A DNA stretch of 42,195 nt, from assembly GCA_949541125.1 (NCBI GenBank), contig CATISV010000145.1:1-42195 (forward strand), read 5' to 3'. A program made the translations under genes and the position numbers. This document shows, one piece after another, positions 26,688 to 37,838 of this stretch. The notes beneath the pieces are model-generated. The model saw only the letters and a list, made by a program, of their open reading frames with translations. It was not told the origin of the DNA and made no database searches. Positions within the stretch are counted from its first letter, which is position 1, and every line of letters begins with the position of its first letter. This stretch comes from Flavobacterium sp. SCGC AAA160-P02 (GTDB taxonomy: Bacteria > Bacteroidota > Bacteroidia > Flavobacteriales > Flavobacteriaceae).

Positions 26688-28319
26688 ATGAAAAAAATAA
26701 TTTATATACTATGCATTACCGCTTTATTTTCTACTTGTAAACAGGTACAAGTAGATCTAATTGTTACCAATGCTAATATATATACTGTTGATGAAAATTT
26801 CAGTAAAGCAGAGGCTTTTGCAATCAAAGATGGAAAATTTATTGATATTGGTCGTAGTTTTGAAATTACAAGCAAATATGCGTCTTTAAATACCATCGAT
26901 GCAAAAGGAAAGACTATATTACCTGGACTTATAGATGCACATTGTCACTTTTATAGAATGGGTCTACAGCAACAAAAAGTTTCTTTAGAAGGAACAAAAA
27001 GTTATGATGAGGTTTTACAAAAATTAGTTGCGTTTCAAAAAGAGAAAAACACTCGCTTTATCAGTGGCCGTGGTTGGGATCAAAATGATTGGGAAATAAA
27101 AGAATTTCCAACAAAAGATAGGTTAGATAAATTATTTCCAACAATACCAGTAGCTATAGGAAGAGTCGATGGCCATGCTTTACTAGTAAACCAAGCTGCA
27201 ATTGATTTATCAGGAATCAACAAAGACATAAAGATATCAGGTGGTGAAATCATCATTAAAGATGGTAAAATGACGGGAGTCTTAATTGATGCTGCGATGG
27301 ATTTAATTAAGTTTCCTACAGTTTCAAAACAAGAGGCTATACAAGGATTATTAGATGCTCAAAACATTTGTTTTTCATACGGTCTTACGACTGTTGATGA
27401 TGCAGGAATAGATAAAGAAATTATAGAATTAATTGATAGTTTGCAAAAAGCTAATAGTTTAAAAATGAGAATTTATGCGATGGTTTCGGGAGATAAACAA
27501 TCACAAATTGATTATTATATTTCTAAAGGAAAAATTAAAACAGAAAGATTAAATGTTCGTTCTTTCAAAGTTTATGGAGATGGGGCCTTGGGGTCTAGAG
27601 GAGCTGTAATGCGGGCTCCTTATTCAGACAGAAAAAACCACTATGGAACATTAATTTACAGTCCAAAACGCTATCAGGAAATTGCTCAACAGATTGCAGC
27701 TTCAGATTACCAAATGAATACTCATGCAATCGGTGACTCAGCGAATACTTTAATCTTAAAAACATACAATGAAATTGCACAAAATCTGGAAAATAGACGA
27801 TGGAGAGTAGAACATGCACAAATAATTTCTCCAGAGGACTTTAGCCTCTTTAAACACACCATTCCTTCTATTCAACCCACCCATGCAACTTCTGATATGT
27901 ATTGGGCTGAAGACAGAGTTGGTGAAAAAAGAATAAATGGCGCATATGCTTATAAAAACTTATTGAATATTCATGGGAAAGTAGCTTTAGGAACTGATTT
28001 CCCTGTCGAAAAAGTAAGTCCATTTTTAACCTTTTATGCAGCGACAATTCGAAAAGATACAGATGGCTATCCTTCGGAAGGATTCCAAATAAAAGACGCT
28101 TTGTCTAGAGAAGAAACTTTAAAAGGTATGACTATTTGGGCCGCTTATTCAAACTTTGAAGAAAAAGAAAAAGGAAGCATTGAGGTTGGAAAATTTGCTG
28201 ACTTTGTGATACTTAACCAAGATATTATGACGGCAGAAGAAGATAGAATTCCAAAAACTAAAGTCATATCAACCTATATAAATGGGGAGAACGTATATCA
28301 AAAATTAGATCTCAATTAA
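26688..28319 (+). CDS. YtcJ-like metal-dependent amidohydrolase, predicted lipoprotein
   Basis: A 543-aa amidohydrolase-superfamily (Amidohydro_3 type) enzyme. The track starts at 26646, inside the DoxX gene; the ATG at 26688 is preferred since it opens a signal peptide (MKKIIYILCITALFSTC, with a loose lipobox and Cys17). DLIVTNANIYTVDENF is the N-terminal beta-sandwich opening, and GLIDAHCHFYRMG is the HxH metal motif (His85, His87). FKVYGDGALGSRGA, MNTHAIGD, WRVEHAQII and ALGTDFPVE supply the remaining metal and catalytic residues. The C-terminal GSIEVGKFADFVILN is standard for the family. It probably hydrolyses an amide or cyclic amide outside the cytoplasm. The substrate is unknown; the M28 neighbour suggests a peptide or N-acyl amino acid derivative. 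Confidence 0.9.
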   Translation: MKKIIYILCITALFSTCKQVQVDLIVTNANIYTVDENFSKAEAFAIKDGKFIDIGRSFEITSKYASLNTIDAKGKTILPGLIDAHCHFYRMGLQQQKVSLEGTKSYDEVLQKLVAFQKEKNTRFISGRGWDQNDWEIKEFPTKDRLDKLFPTIPVAIGRVDGHALLVNQAAIDLSGINKDIKISGGEIIIKDGKMTGVLIDAAMDLIKFPTVSKQEAIQGLLDAQNICFSYGLTTVDDAGIDKEIIELIDSLQKANSLKMRIYAMVSGDKQSQIDYYISKGKIKTERLNVRSFKVYGDGALGSRGAVMRAPYSDRKNHYGTLIYSPKRYQEIAQQIAASDYQMNTHAIGDSANTLILKTYNEIAQNLENRRWRVEHAQIISPEDFSLFKHTIPSIQPTHATSDMYWAEDRVGEKRINGAYAYKNLLNIHGKVALGTDFPVEKVSPFLTFYAATIRKDTDGYPSEGFQIKDALSREETLKGMTIWAAYSNFEEKEKGSIEVGKFADFVILNQDIMTAEEDRIPKTKVISTYINGENVYQKLDLN

Positions 28320-28444
28320 TTTCGATTTGGTAGGATTTTTAATTGCTATCCCAATTACTTTTGTTACGCCCTTTAACTTTGAAAATCTCTAAGTAAAATA
28401 AGTTGATAAAATATAAAATGATTTTTCTATCGATGATATATTAA

Positions 28445-29221
28445 TTATTGTTTTTCTAATTTACTGTTAGAAATATTATTTGCAATATAATCCCATAAGG
28501 AAATTCTTGCCTCTAATGCTTGTTTTGCTGTCGCAAGAACTTCTTTCCACTTTTGATCATCTTCTCCACATAATTCTATAATCATTTCTAAAGATAAAGG
28601 CCCATGAGAATCGCCATCCAGTTCGATATGTCTATTTAAATAATATAGAAAATCTTTGAAGGATTCCTTTTTGTTAGTCTCATTGATAATTTGAATGAAC
28701 ATATCTGGAATAAGGTCTTCTCTACCAAAAGTAAATGCCGCAGCAACTTTATGGGCATCGTTGGAATCGATTATGTCAAAAGTAAATTCAACAAATTTTT
28801 TAACCGGACCAGGAATTTCTGTAATTTCTAGCGCCTTTTTTATAGAATTTGTTTGTGATATATGAGTTAGAAGACTATTTATTTTACTAAGGTCAGCATC
28901 AAAGTTTTGCATGGCCTCTAAATACATTTCAAAATGACTTTTTACTTCTCCATAAAGATTTACATCACTCTCCTCTGCTAAGGTTATTTCATTAACAAAC
29001 TGGGCAAGTTTGCTGTTTTTTCTTGGAATCCATGGAATGGAAACACAAGTCAATTCTCTTTGTAAAAATTTTAAAAGAGACATAAAATCCCATACCGCAA
29101 ATACATGATCTTCAGTAAAAACTTTTATATCATCAATCGTTTCCAATTTTTTATAGAGTTTATGTGATTTTAACTGTTGCCTTAACGGAGCTATTTCATT
29201 TTGAATAAAGTCTATATTCAT
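28445..29221 (-). CDS. DUF3050 family protein (heme-oxygenase-like fold)
   Basis: A 258-aa cytosolic protein. The N-terminal EIAPLRQQLKSHKLYKKL and the block FTEDHVFAVWDFMSLLKFLQ, then IPWIPRKNSKLAQFVNEI, are the signature of DUF3050, a helical family with a heme-oxygenase-like topology. Candidate metal-ligand residues typical of that fold are seen in EDHVFAVWD, EESD, HFEMYLEAM and ELDGDSHGPLS, which would be compatible with a diiron-type oxygenase, but the activity of the family is not established as far as I know. It is monocistronic, convergent with the amidohydrolase gene and divergent from the gyrB region. Length is normal for the family. Confidence 0.85.
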   Translation of the reverse strand: MNIDFIQNEIAPLRQQLKSHKLYKKLETIDDIKVFTEDHVFAVWDFMSLLKFLQRELTCVSIPWIPRKNSKLAQFVNEITLAEESDVNLYGEVKSHFEMYLEAMQNFDADLSKINSLLTHISQTNSIKKALEITEIPGPVKKFVEFTFDIIDSNDAHKVAAAFTFGREDLIPDMFIQIINETNKKESFKDFLYYLNRHIELDGDSHGPLSLEMIIELCGEDDQKWKEVLATAKQALEARISLWDYIANNISNSKLEKQ

Positions 29222-29478
29222 TAGTCTAAATGTTTTATAAATATTTCTAAATCTTTATATAATTTTGCAGCTAAAACCTAAGTTTTGACTAAGTTATATT
29301 TTGTATAATTATCGTAAAAAAAACTTATCAAAAGCTGAGTTTTATGTTTTTTAAAGTTAGTCGGTAATTGACTTATTTATATAATAGAACTCCAGCCTCA
29401 TGTTAATTATCTTTTTTTAGAATACAAATTTAAATACTCATTTTAAATTTTAAAAAAAATTCAGTATGAATTTAAAAA

Positions 29479-29562
29479 ATGGGAGATGACATACAAAGCT
29501 TTTTGATTATTTTAAAAAATTCCTTTTTAATATCTTTATTAGTTGTTGTTGGACTCAAATAA
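29479..29562 (+). CDS. Possible 27-aa hydrophobic small protein
   Basis: ATG to TAA, 27 codons: a polar start (MGDDIQSF) followed by a single hydrophobic helix (FLISLLVVVGL). A single-span membrane microprotein is possible, and the following hairpin at 29612 could end its transcript. No convincing ribosome-binding site is expected in this phylum, so that test does not help. It may be chance in AT-rich DNA. Confidence 0.25.
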   Translation: MGDDIQSFLIILKNSFLISLLVVVGLK

Positions 29563-29611
29563 TTAAAAAAAGAAGAAATCCTATTAATTAACATAATAAA
29601 CTAAAAAATAA

Positions 29612-29639
29612 TGGGCTTAAAATTTACTTTTTAAGCCCA
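29612..29639 (+). terminator. Hairpin, probable terminator with no annotated gene before it
   Basis: An 11-bp perfect inverted repeat, TGGGCTTAAAA and TTTTAAGCCCA, with a 6-nt loop. A weakly T-rich stretch follows. It lies 390 bp from the DUF3050 start and 236 bp before gyrB, so it does not end any annotated gene. It may end an unannotated small transcript from the left. Confidence 0.55.
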
Positions 29640-29689
29640 CTTTCATTCAATTCAATTTTTTAGTTGAAATTATTTTCGTGAATATTAGT

Positions 29690-29723
29690 TTTAAGGCACT
29701 TTAGAGACTATTTAAGGTACTTT
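29690..29723 (+). repeat. Two direct repeats TTTAAGGyACTTT, 21 bp apart
   Basis: TTTAAGGCACTTT at 29690-29702 and TTTAAGGTACTTT at 29711-29723 match in 12 of 13 positions. The start-to-start distance of 21 bp is two helical turns, as for paired operator sites. A third, weaker copy (TTTAAGGTGATTT) lies at 29827-29839 just before gyrB. Confidence 0.55.
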
Positions 29724-29805
29724 TTAGAAATTAACAAATGTTGATAAAACTAGAGTATTGCATATAAAAATGCTCCTAAAAAACATCGTTTTTTTTTTAA
29801 TTTGA

Positions 29806-31815
<2,010 letters not shown>

Positions 31816-31901
31816 TTTAGCTAAATAATGGAACTCTAAAAATACTTTCTTAGATGACTTCTTTTTCTTTGATAACAGAATTTAAAATAATTATTTTGTG
31901 C

Positions 31902-31909
31902 TACTTTTG
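31902..31909 (+). promoter_or_regulatory. -7 box of the mdh promoter
   Basis: TACTTTTG followed by CA is a textbook Bacteroidota -7 element, 36 bp before the mdh ATG. The -33 region is AT-rich, without a clear TTG at the usual spacing. Confidence 0.55.
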
Positions 31910-31945
31910 CACAACTTTATATAAACAAAATTAAAACAAAAAAAC

Positions 31946-32872
31946 ATGAAAGTTACAGTTGTAGGAGCCGGTGCAGTTGGTGCTAGTTGTGCAGAATACA
32001 TTGCTATTAAAAACTTTGCTTCTGAGGTTGTATTATTAGATATTAAAGAGGGCTATGCTGAAGGTAAGGCTATGGATTTAATGCAAACAGCTTCTTTAAA
32101 TAGTTTTGATACTAAAATCATGGGGAGCACAAATGACTATTCAAAAACAGTACACTCAGATATTTGTGTTATCACATCAGGAATCCCAAGAAAACCTGGA
32201 ATGACTAGAGAAGAATTAATTGGTATTAATGCTGGTATTGTAAAAACAGTTTCCTCAAGTTTAATTAAACATTCTCCAAATACAATCATTATTGTGGTGT
32301 CCAATCCAATGGATACAATGACCTATTTAGTTCATAAAACTACAGGATTGCCTAAAAATAGAATCATTGGAATGGGTGGAGCTTTAGACTCAGCTAGATT
32401 TAAGTACAGATTAGCTGAAGCTCTGGGAGCTCCTATCTCTGATGTTGACGGAATGGTCATCGGTGGTCATTCAGACAAAGGAATGGTTCCTTTAACAAGG
32501 TTGGCAACTCGTAACTCTGTTCCAGTTTCTGAATTTATTTCTGAAAAAAGGTTAGCACAAGTATTACAAGATACTAAAGTTGGTGGTGCTACATTGACGG
32601 GTTTATTAGGAACCTCTGCATGGTATGCACCTGGGGCAGCAGTGAGTGGATTGGTTCAAGCGATCGCTTGTAATCAACTAAAAATATATCCTTGCTCAAC
32701 CTTATTAAGCGGTGAATATGGCCTCAACGACTTGTGTATAGGAGTTCCTGTTGTCTTAGGAAAAAATGGAATTGAAAAAATTGTAGAAATTGCATTAAAC
32801 GAAACCGAAGAAGCACACTTAAAAATATCTGCAGAAGGAGTCTCTAAAACAAATTCACTTTTAGAAATATAA
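31946..32872 (+). CDS. mdh: Malate dehydrogenase (LDH-like type)
   Basis: A 308-aa NAD-dependent malate dehydrogenase of the citric acid cycle, interconverting malate and oxaloacetate in the cytosol. The Rossmann motif GAGAVG (7-12) and Asp32 (LLDIKEG) indicate NAD preference. The substrate loop has Arg82 and Arg88 (IPRKPGMTR), where Arg82 marks malate rather than lactate specificity. Asn120 (VSNPMD), the Asp148/Arg151 pair (LDSARF) and the catalytic His175 (GGHSDKG) complete the active site. Length and sequence match the tetrameric LDH-like MDH of Bacteroidota. It has its own promoter-like box upstream and a strong intrinsic terminator downstream, so it is probably monocistronic. Confidence 0.96.
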   Translation: MKVTVVGAGAVGASCAEYIAIKNFASEVVLLDIKEGYAEGKAMDLMQTASLNSFDTKIMGSTNDYSKTVHSDICVITSGIPRKPGMTREELIGINAGIVKTVSSSLIKHSPNTIIIVVSNPMDTMTYLVHKTTGLPKNRIIGMGGALDSARFKYRLAEALGAPISDVDGMVIGGHSDKGMVPLTRLATRNSVPVSEFISEKRLAQVLQDTKVGGATLTGLLGTSAWYAPGAAVSGLVQAIACNQLKIYPCSTLLSGEYGLNDLCIGVPVVLGKNGIEKIVEIALNETEEAHLKISAEGVSKTNSLLEI

Positions 32873-32890
32873 AAATTCATAAATAAATAA

Positions 32891-32915
32891 AAACCAGCTA
32901 AGCTGGTTTTTTTGT
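32891..32915 (+). terminator. Intrinsic terminator after mdh
   Basis: A hairpin, AAACCAGCT and AGCTGGTTT, is followed at once by a run of T (TTTTTTTG). It ends mdh transcription, and because fhs converges on it, it may also serve the opposite strand. Confidence 0.85.
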
Positions 32916-32936
32916 TTAATTAATGATAGTAAGAAC

Positions 32937-34616
32937 TTATGAAAGACCTGAAATAACTCCATCTTTATCAATTAGCATTCCTTCTGATGCTGGTTTAGCC
33001 GGCAATCCGGGCATACGCATCATTTTCCCTAAAATAGGAATGATAAATTTAGCTCCAGCAGCGATTTCAATTTCTCTTACTGTCACGGTAAAACCTTCGG
33101 GTCTTCCAATTAACTGCTCATTATCAGAAAATGATTTTTGGGTTTTGGCCATACAAATTGCAAAATCATTAAATCCTAGGCGATTAATTCTTCGCAAATT
33201 TAGTTGTGCTCTTTTACTATATTCAACGGATACCGCACCATATATCTCTTTTGCGATGGTTTCAATTTTTTCTGTAACTGGACTTTTCCAATCATACAAA
33301 GGTCTGTATTGACTTGCTTTGTTTTCAACAATATCCACCACTACTTTTGCCAATTCTCTTGTACCATCACTGCCTTTGGCCCATCCCTCAGAAACTACTG
33401 CACGTACCCCTAAACTTTGACATTTTTGAATAACAAAATTTACCTCATTTGAGCTATCAGAAATAAAAGAATTAATGGCCACAACTGGCTCAATATTATA
33501 TTTCCTGATATTCTCTATGTGTTTTTCTAAATTTTTAAATCCTTCTCTTACGGCCTCTAAATTTGGAATATTATATGCTTCTTTTTGAATACCACCATGA
33601 TGACGTAATGCTCTGATAGTTGCCACTAAAACGACACATTTTGGGTTTAGTTTTGCAAAAGAAGATTTAATATTTAAGAACTTTTCAGCTCCTAAATCTG
33701 CACCAAAACCAGCTTCAGTTACAACATAATTAGACAATGTTAAGCCCATTTTTGTTGCAATAATTGTGTTAGTCCCTTGCGCTATATTAGCGAAAGGTCC
33801 TCCGTGAATAATCGCAGGATTTCCTTCTAAAGTCTGAACCAAATTTGGCTTAATAGCATCTTTTAGCAAAATAGCCATCGCATTTTCGGCTTTTAAATCT
33901 CGAGCAAAAACAGGTTCTTTCTTATAAGTAAATCCAATAAATATATCTCCTAATCGTTGCTTCAAGTTTTGAAAATCAGTTGCCATACATAAAATTGCCA
34001 TGACCTCTGAAGCTGGAGTAATATTAAATCCATCTTGTCTTGGAACACCATTAGCAGTTCCTCCCAAACCTATTGTAATATCTCGAAGGGACCTATCATT
34101 CATATCAATAACACGTTTCCACAAGATTGTTCTTGGGTCAATATTTAGATTATTTGTTTTATTTTGAATGTTATTATCAATCAATGCAGACAATAAATTA
34201 TTTGCCTTTTCAACAGCATTAAAATCTCCTGTAAAGTGAAGATTGATATCTTCCATAGGAACTACTTGAGAATACCCACCTCCTGCAGCTCCTCCTTTAA
34301 TTCCAAAAACGGGTCCAAGTGATGGTTCTCTTATAACAACAGTGGATTGTTTTCCGATTTTGTTCAATCCTTCGGATAATCCAATAGAAACGGTCGTTTT
34401 ACCTTCCCCTAATGGAGTTGGAGTCATAGCGGTAACCAATACCAGGTTGTTTTCAGATACTCTTACATCATCAATAAGGTGCAGTGGAAGTTTTGCTTTA
34501 TATTTTCCATACATTTCAATATCAACATCACCTACATTTAATTTTTTAGCAATATTCGTAATGTGATCGAGATTCTTCGATTGTGCAATTTCTATGTCGG
34601 ATGGCTGATTCGTCAT
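32937..34616 (-). CDS. fhs: Formate-tetrahydrofolate ligase
   Basis: A 559-aa cytosolic enzyme that makes 10-formyltetrahydrofolate from formate, ATP and tetrahydrofolate. The track runs back to 34676, but the ATG at 34616 gives the usual N-terminus (MTNQPSDIEIAQSKNLDHIT). The P-loop TPLGEGKTTVSIGL is at 67-80. Other family segments are REPSLGPVFGIKGGAAGGGY, FTGDFNAVEKANNLLSALID, VTEAGFGADLGAEKFLNIK and the C-terminal LPAKPASEG. The length equals typical bacterial members (~555-560). It is monocistronic, divergent from secDF and convergent with mdh. There is nothing unusual in the sequence. Confidence 0.96.
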   Translation of the reverse strand: MTNQPSDIEIAQSKNLDHITNIAKKLNVGDVDIEMYGKYKAKLPLHLIDDVRVSENNLVLVTAMTPTPLGEGKTTVSIGLSEGLNKIGKQSTVVIREPSLGPVFGIKGGAAGGGYSQVVPMEDINLHFTGDFNAVEKANNLLSALIDNNIQNKTNNLNIDPRTILWKRVIDMNDRSLRDITIGLGGTANGVPRQDGFNITPASEVMAILCMATDFQNLKQRLGDIFIGFTYKKEPVFARDLKAENAMAILLKDAIKPNLVQTLEGNPAIIHGGPFANIAQGTNTIIATKMGLTLSNYVVTEAGFGADLGAEKFLNIKSSFAKLNPKCVVLVATIRALRHHGGIQKEAYNIPNLEAVREGFKNLEKHIENIRKYNIEPVVAINSFISDSSNEVNFVIQKCQSLGVRAVVSEGWAKGSDGTRELAKVVVDIVENKASQYRPLYDWKSPVTEKIETIAKEIYGAVSVEYSKRAQLNLRRINRLGFNDFAICMAKTQKSFSDNEQLIGRPEGFTVTVREIEIAAGAKFIIPILGKMMRMPGLPAKPASEGMLIDKDGVISGLS

Positions 34617-34707
34617 TTGCGTTTTAGTTTTTTTTATATGTACCTTGTATCTCCTGAAAAGCAAGCAAATATACATAATTTCATTAGGCTAATCTTTTTG
34701 TAAATAT

Positions 34708-34715
34708 TATATTTG
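34708..34715 (+). promoter_or_regulatory. -7 box of the secDF promoter
   Basis: TATATTTG followed by CACG matches the TAnnTTTG consensus and lies 37 bp before the secDF ATG. No canonical -33 TTG at the right distance. Confidence 0.5.
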
Positions 34716-34752
34716 CACGTTTTAAAAAGAAGACGACTAAAATTAAACAAAG

Positions 34753-37740
34753 ATGCAAAACAAAGGACTTATAAGATTATTTGCAATTCTTTTCGGATTG
34801 GTTAGTTTATACCAATTGTCTTTTTCATTCTTTACCAATAAGGTTGAGAATGAAGCTAAGGAATATGCGAAATCTAGGGGAGGTTTAGATAATGGAAGAG
34901 AATTAGCAAAATTAGAAAAGAAATATCTTGATAGTGTAAATAACCTAGAAGCAATCAACTTGGGAATATCTCAATTTACCTACAATGACATCAAGAACAA
35001 AGAAATGAACTTGGGTCTTGACTTAAAAGGAGGTATCAATGCCATTCTTCAAGTATCTGTCAAGGAAGTGTTAATTTCACTATCAAACGATTCTAAGAGT
35101 TTGGTTTTTAGACAGGCTTTAAAAGCAGCCGATGAAGCTCAGAAAAATGATAATGACAATTATTTAGATTTATTTTTTACAGAATTTGAAATTGCTACTG
35201 GAAATAGTGGAATTAAACTAAGTGATCCTGAAATCTTTGGAACTAAAGCTCTTCGTGAAAAAATAAACTTCAATAAAACAACTGATGAAGTAAAAGAAGA
35301 ATTGCAAAAAGAAATTAATAGCTCTATAAATACTGCATTTGAAGTATTGCGAAGTAGAATTGATAAATTTGGTGTTACCCAACCTAATATTCAACGTATA
35401 GGAAACTCTGGAAGAATTCAAATTGAATTACCTGGTGCAAAAGACATTGAAAGAGTTACTAAATTAGTGACAAGTAAGGCTGAATTACAGTTTTGGGAAG
35501 TTTTTTCTAATGCTGAGGTTCAAAATTATTTATACTCAGTAAATGCTGTTGTTGCAGACATCTTAAAAGACGATTCTCCAGAGAAAGAGAGAGATATAAC
35601 TGAGTCTAATGATATACAAAGTATTTTAGATGAAGCTATTGACTCTACGGAAATCAAACAAAAAGATTTATTTACCTATTTAAGTATCAATGAGGCTCGA
35701 TCAGAACAACAACTAAGTTCAATGGTTGCCTTGGCAAAAGTTGGTGATACTGCTATGGTTAATAAACTATTGCTGGATAGAAATGTGTTGAATAAACGTC
35801 CTAATGAATTAAGAAATGTAAAGTTTTTATGGGATTATAAATCAACCCTTAGTTCTGATGGTTCGGATATAATTGCTTTATATGCCATCAAATCAAATAG
35901 AAATGATGCTGCTCCAATCCAAGGGGATGTAATTACGGATGCTGCTCAAGTTTTTGATCAGTTAAATAATCCAGAGGTAAGCATGGCTATGAACGGAAGA
36001 GGTTCTAGGTTATGGGAAAAATTAACTGGAGACAATGTTGGAGGATTTGTAGCTGTTGTTCTGGATGATTATGTATATACCGCTCCTTCTGTAAAACAGG
36101 CAATTTCTGGTGGAAGAACATCTATTTCTGGTGGAAGTATGACCGTAGAAGAGGCACAAGATATAGCAACCGTTTTAAAAGCGGGTAAATTACCAGCCGC
36201 AGCAAGAATTATTCAAGCAGAGGTTGTAGGTCCTTCTTTGGGAAAAGAATCCATTGAACAATCTACGCAATCTTTTATTTTAGCGATCTTATTAGTATTA
36301 ATTTGGATGATTGTATACTATGGTAGAGCGGGAATATATGCAAATATTGCTTTGTTGGTAAACATTTTATTCATTTTTGGAATTTTAGCCTCTTTTAATG
36401 CTGTGTTAACTTTACCTGGTATCGCAGGTATTATTTTAACCATTGGTATGTCTGTTGATGCTAACGTAATTATTTTTGAGAGAATTAAAGAAGGTCTTTC
36501 TAAAAAGAAAGGCTTAAAACAATCCATTGAAGAAGGCTTTAGTGTTAAAGGGGCTTTATCTGCTATTATAGACGCAAATATCACCAGTTTATTAACTGGA
36601 ATTATTTTATATGTTTTTGGAACTGGCCCTATTAAAGGGTTTGCTTTAACATTAATTATCGGTATTCTTACTTCGTTATTTACCGCGGTATTTATTACTC
36701 GTTTATTGATTGATGGAGCAACAGAAAAAGGGAAAAATTTAACATTTAATACTACCCTGTCTAAAGGTTGGTTCCAAAATATTAACATTGAATTTTTACG
36801 TAAAAGAAAGATTGCATATGTCATCTCAGGAGCAATTATTCTAGGAGGTATTGCATCAATTGCTAGCATTGGTTTAAAACAAGGAGTCGATTTTAAAGGA
36901 GGTCGTTCTTATGTTGTCCGTTTTGATCAATCAATGAATGCAACAGAAGTTGCTGGCTCTTTGAAAAATGTTTTTGAAAGCGCTCCAGAAGTAAAAACCT
37001 ATGGATCAGATTCTCAATTAAAAATAACAACAGTCTACAAAATTGATGAGGAAGGTAGTGAAGTTGATGAGGAAGTACAAAAAGCATTATTTACTGGTTT
37101 GAATCAGTACCTAGCTGAAGGAACAAGCTATGAAGATTTTAAGCCCGGTTTTGAAAAAGACGGTAATAATGCTATTATGAGTTATATAAAAGTTGAGCCC
37201 ACTATTGCAGATGATATTAAAACTTCTGCCATCTATGCTGTCTTTGGTTCTTTACTAATTGTATTTCTTTACATATTACTTAGATTTAGAAAAATATCTT
37301 TTAGTTTCGGTGCTGTGGTTGCCGTATTCCATGATGTTCTTATTGTTCTTGGAATTTTCTCAATTTTATATAAATTCATGCCTTTTGACATGGAAATAGG
37401 ACAATCATTTATCGCAGCAATTTTAACAGTTGTTGGATATTCTTTAAATGACACAGTGGTTATTTTTGATAGAATTAGAGAGTTCACTGGTATACATACC
37501 AAATGGAGATATACTGAAGTAGTAGATAAAGCATTAAGTAGCACACTAGGAAGAACAATTAACACCTCATTAACCACATTATTAGTAATGTTGGCCATCT
37601 TCTTATTCGGTGGAGATTCTATTAGAGGGTTTATGTTTGCTTTAATCATTGGTGTTATCGTAGGAACATATTCATCATTGTTCGTTGCTACACCTATCAT
37701 GTTTGATACTTCTAACAAAAAAGAAGTTAACAAAAAGTAA
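34753..37740 (+). CDS. secDF: Protein translocase subunit SecDF (fused)
   Basis: A 995-aa fusion of SecD and SecF, the inner-membrane RND-type partner of SecYEG that pulls preproteins across using the proton-motive force. The first helix (GLIRLFAILFGLVSLYQLSF) precedes the conserved D1 motif LGLDLKGGI and a long periplasmic P1 head. The SecD membrane core begins near SFILAILLVLIWMIVYYG and includes GMSVDANVIIFERIKEG (the functional Asp). The SecF half begins near IAYVISGAIILGG, followed by GVDFKGGRSYVVRF, and its core has GYSLNDTVVIFDRIREF and LTTLLVMLAIFLFGG. Twelve membrane helices are expected. The fusion is the normal arrangement in Bacteroidota. Several long antisense ORFs in the track are shadows of this gene. 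Confidence 0.96.
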   Translation: MQNKGLIRLFAILFGLVSLYQLSFSFFTNKVENEAKEYAKSRGGLDNGRELAKLEKKYLDSVNNLEAINLGISQFTYNDIKNKEMNLGLDLKGGINAILQVSVKEVLISLSNDSKSLVFRQALKAADEAQKNDNDNYLDLFFTEFEIATGNSGIKLSDPEIFGTKALREKINFNKTTDEVKEELQKEINSSINTAFEVLRSRIDKFGVTQPNIQRIGNSGRIQIELPGAKDIERVTKLVTSKAELQFWEVFSNAEVQNYLYSVNAVVADILKDDSPEKERDITESNDIQSILDEAIDSTEIKQKDLFTYLSINEARSEQQLSSMVALAKVGDTAMVNKLLLDRNVLNKRPNELRNVKFLWDYKSTLSSDGSDIIALYAIKSNRNDAAPIQGDVITDAAQVFDQLNNPEVSMAMNGRGSRLWEKLTGDNVGGFVAVVLDDYVYTAPSVKQAISGGRTSISGGSMTVEEAQDIATVLKAGKLPAAARIIQAEVVGPSLGKESIEQSTQSFILAILLVLIWMIVYYGRAGIYANIALLVNILFIFGILASFNAVLTLPGIAGIILTIGMSVDANVIIFERIKEGLSKKKGLKQSIEEGFSVKGALSAIIDANITSLLTGIILYVFGTGPIKGFALTLIIGILTSLFTAVFITRLLIDGATEKGKNLTFNTTLSKGWFQNINIEFLRKRKIAYVISGAIILGGIASIASIGLKQGVDFKGGRSYVVRFDQSMNATEVAGSLKNVFESAPEVKTYGSDSQLKITTVYKIDEEGSEVDEEVQKALFTGLNQYLAEGTSYEDFKPGFEKDGNNAIMSYIKVEPTIADDIKTSAIYAVFGSLLIVFLYILLRFRKISFSFGAVVAVFHDVLIVLGIFSILYKFMPFDMEIGQSFIAAILTVVGYSLNDTVVIFDRIREFTGIHTKWRYTEVVDKALSSTLGRTINTSLTTLLVMLAIFLFGGDSIRGFMFALIIGVIVGTYSSLFVATPIMFDTSNKKEVNKK

Positions 37741-37756
37741 TTTTTAAAATATAGAT

Positions 37757-37816
37757 AATAACCGTTTTGTTTGCACTGATTTTTAGTTCAGTATCTCAAA
37801 ACGGTTATTATTTTTT
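37757..37816 (+). terminator. Hairpin terminator after secDF
   Basis: A perfect 13-bp inverted repeat, AATAACCGTTTTG (37757-37769) and CAAAACGGTTATT (37797-37809), with an inner ACTGA/TCAGT stem in the loop, is followed by ATTTTTTAC. It ends secDF just before the hpt promoter element. Confidence 0.75.
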
Positions 37817-37829
37817 ACAATGAGTACAG

Positions 37830-37837
37830 TACCTTTG
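37830..37837 (+). promoter_or_regulatory. -7 box abutting the hpt start
   Basis: TACCTTTG matches the consensus and ends one base before the first ATG (37839). Transcription would begin at about the second ATG (37842), so the mRNA could be leaderless. Confidence 0.45.
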
Positions 37838-37838
37838 T

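Noticed and set aside
36318-36869. 183-aa minus-strand ORF inside secDF
   Set aside because: It is antisense to a strongly conserved membrane region of secDF; its Pro/Ile-rich composition is typical of a shadow frame.
37269-37733. 154-aa minus-strand ORF inside the SecF half
   Set aside because: Same reason: it is the complement of conserved helices and has no recognisable domain.
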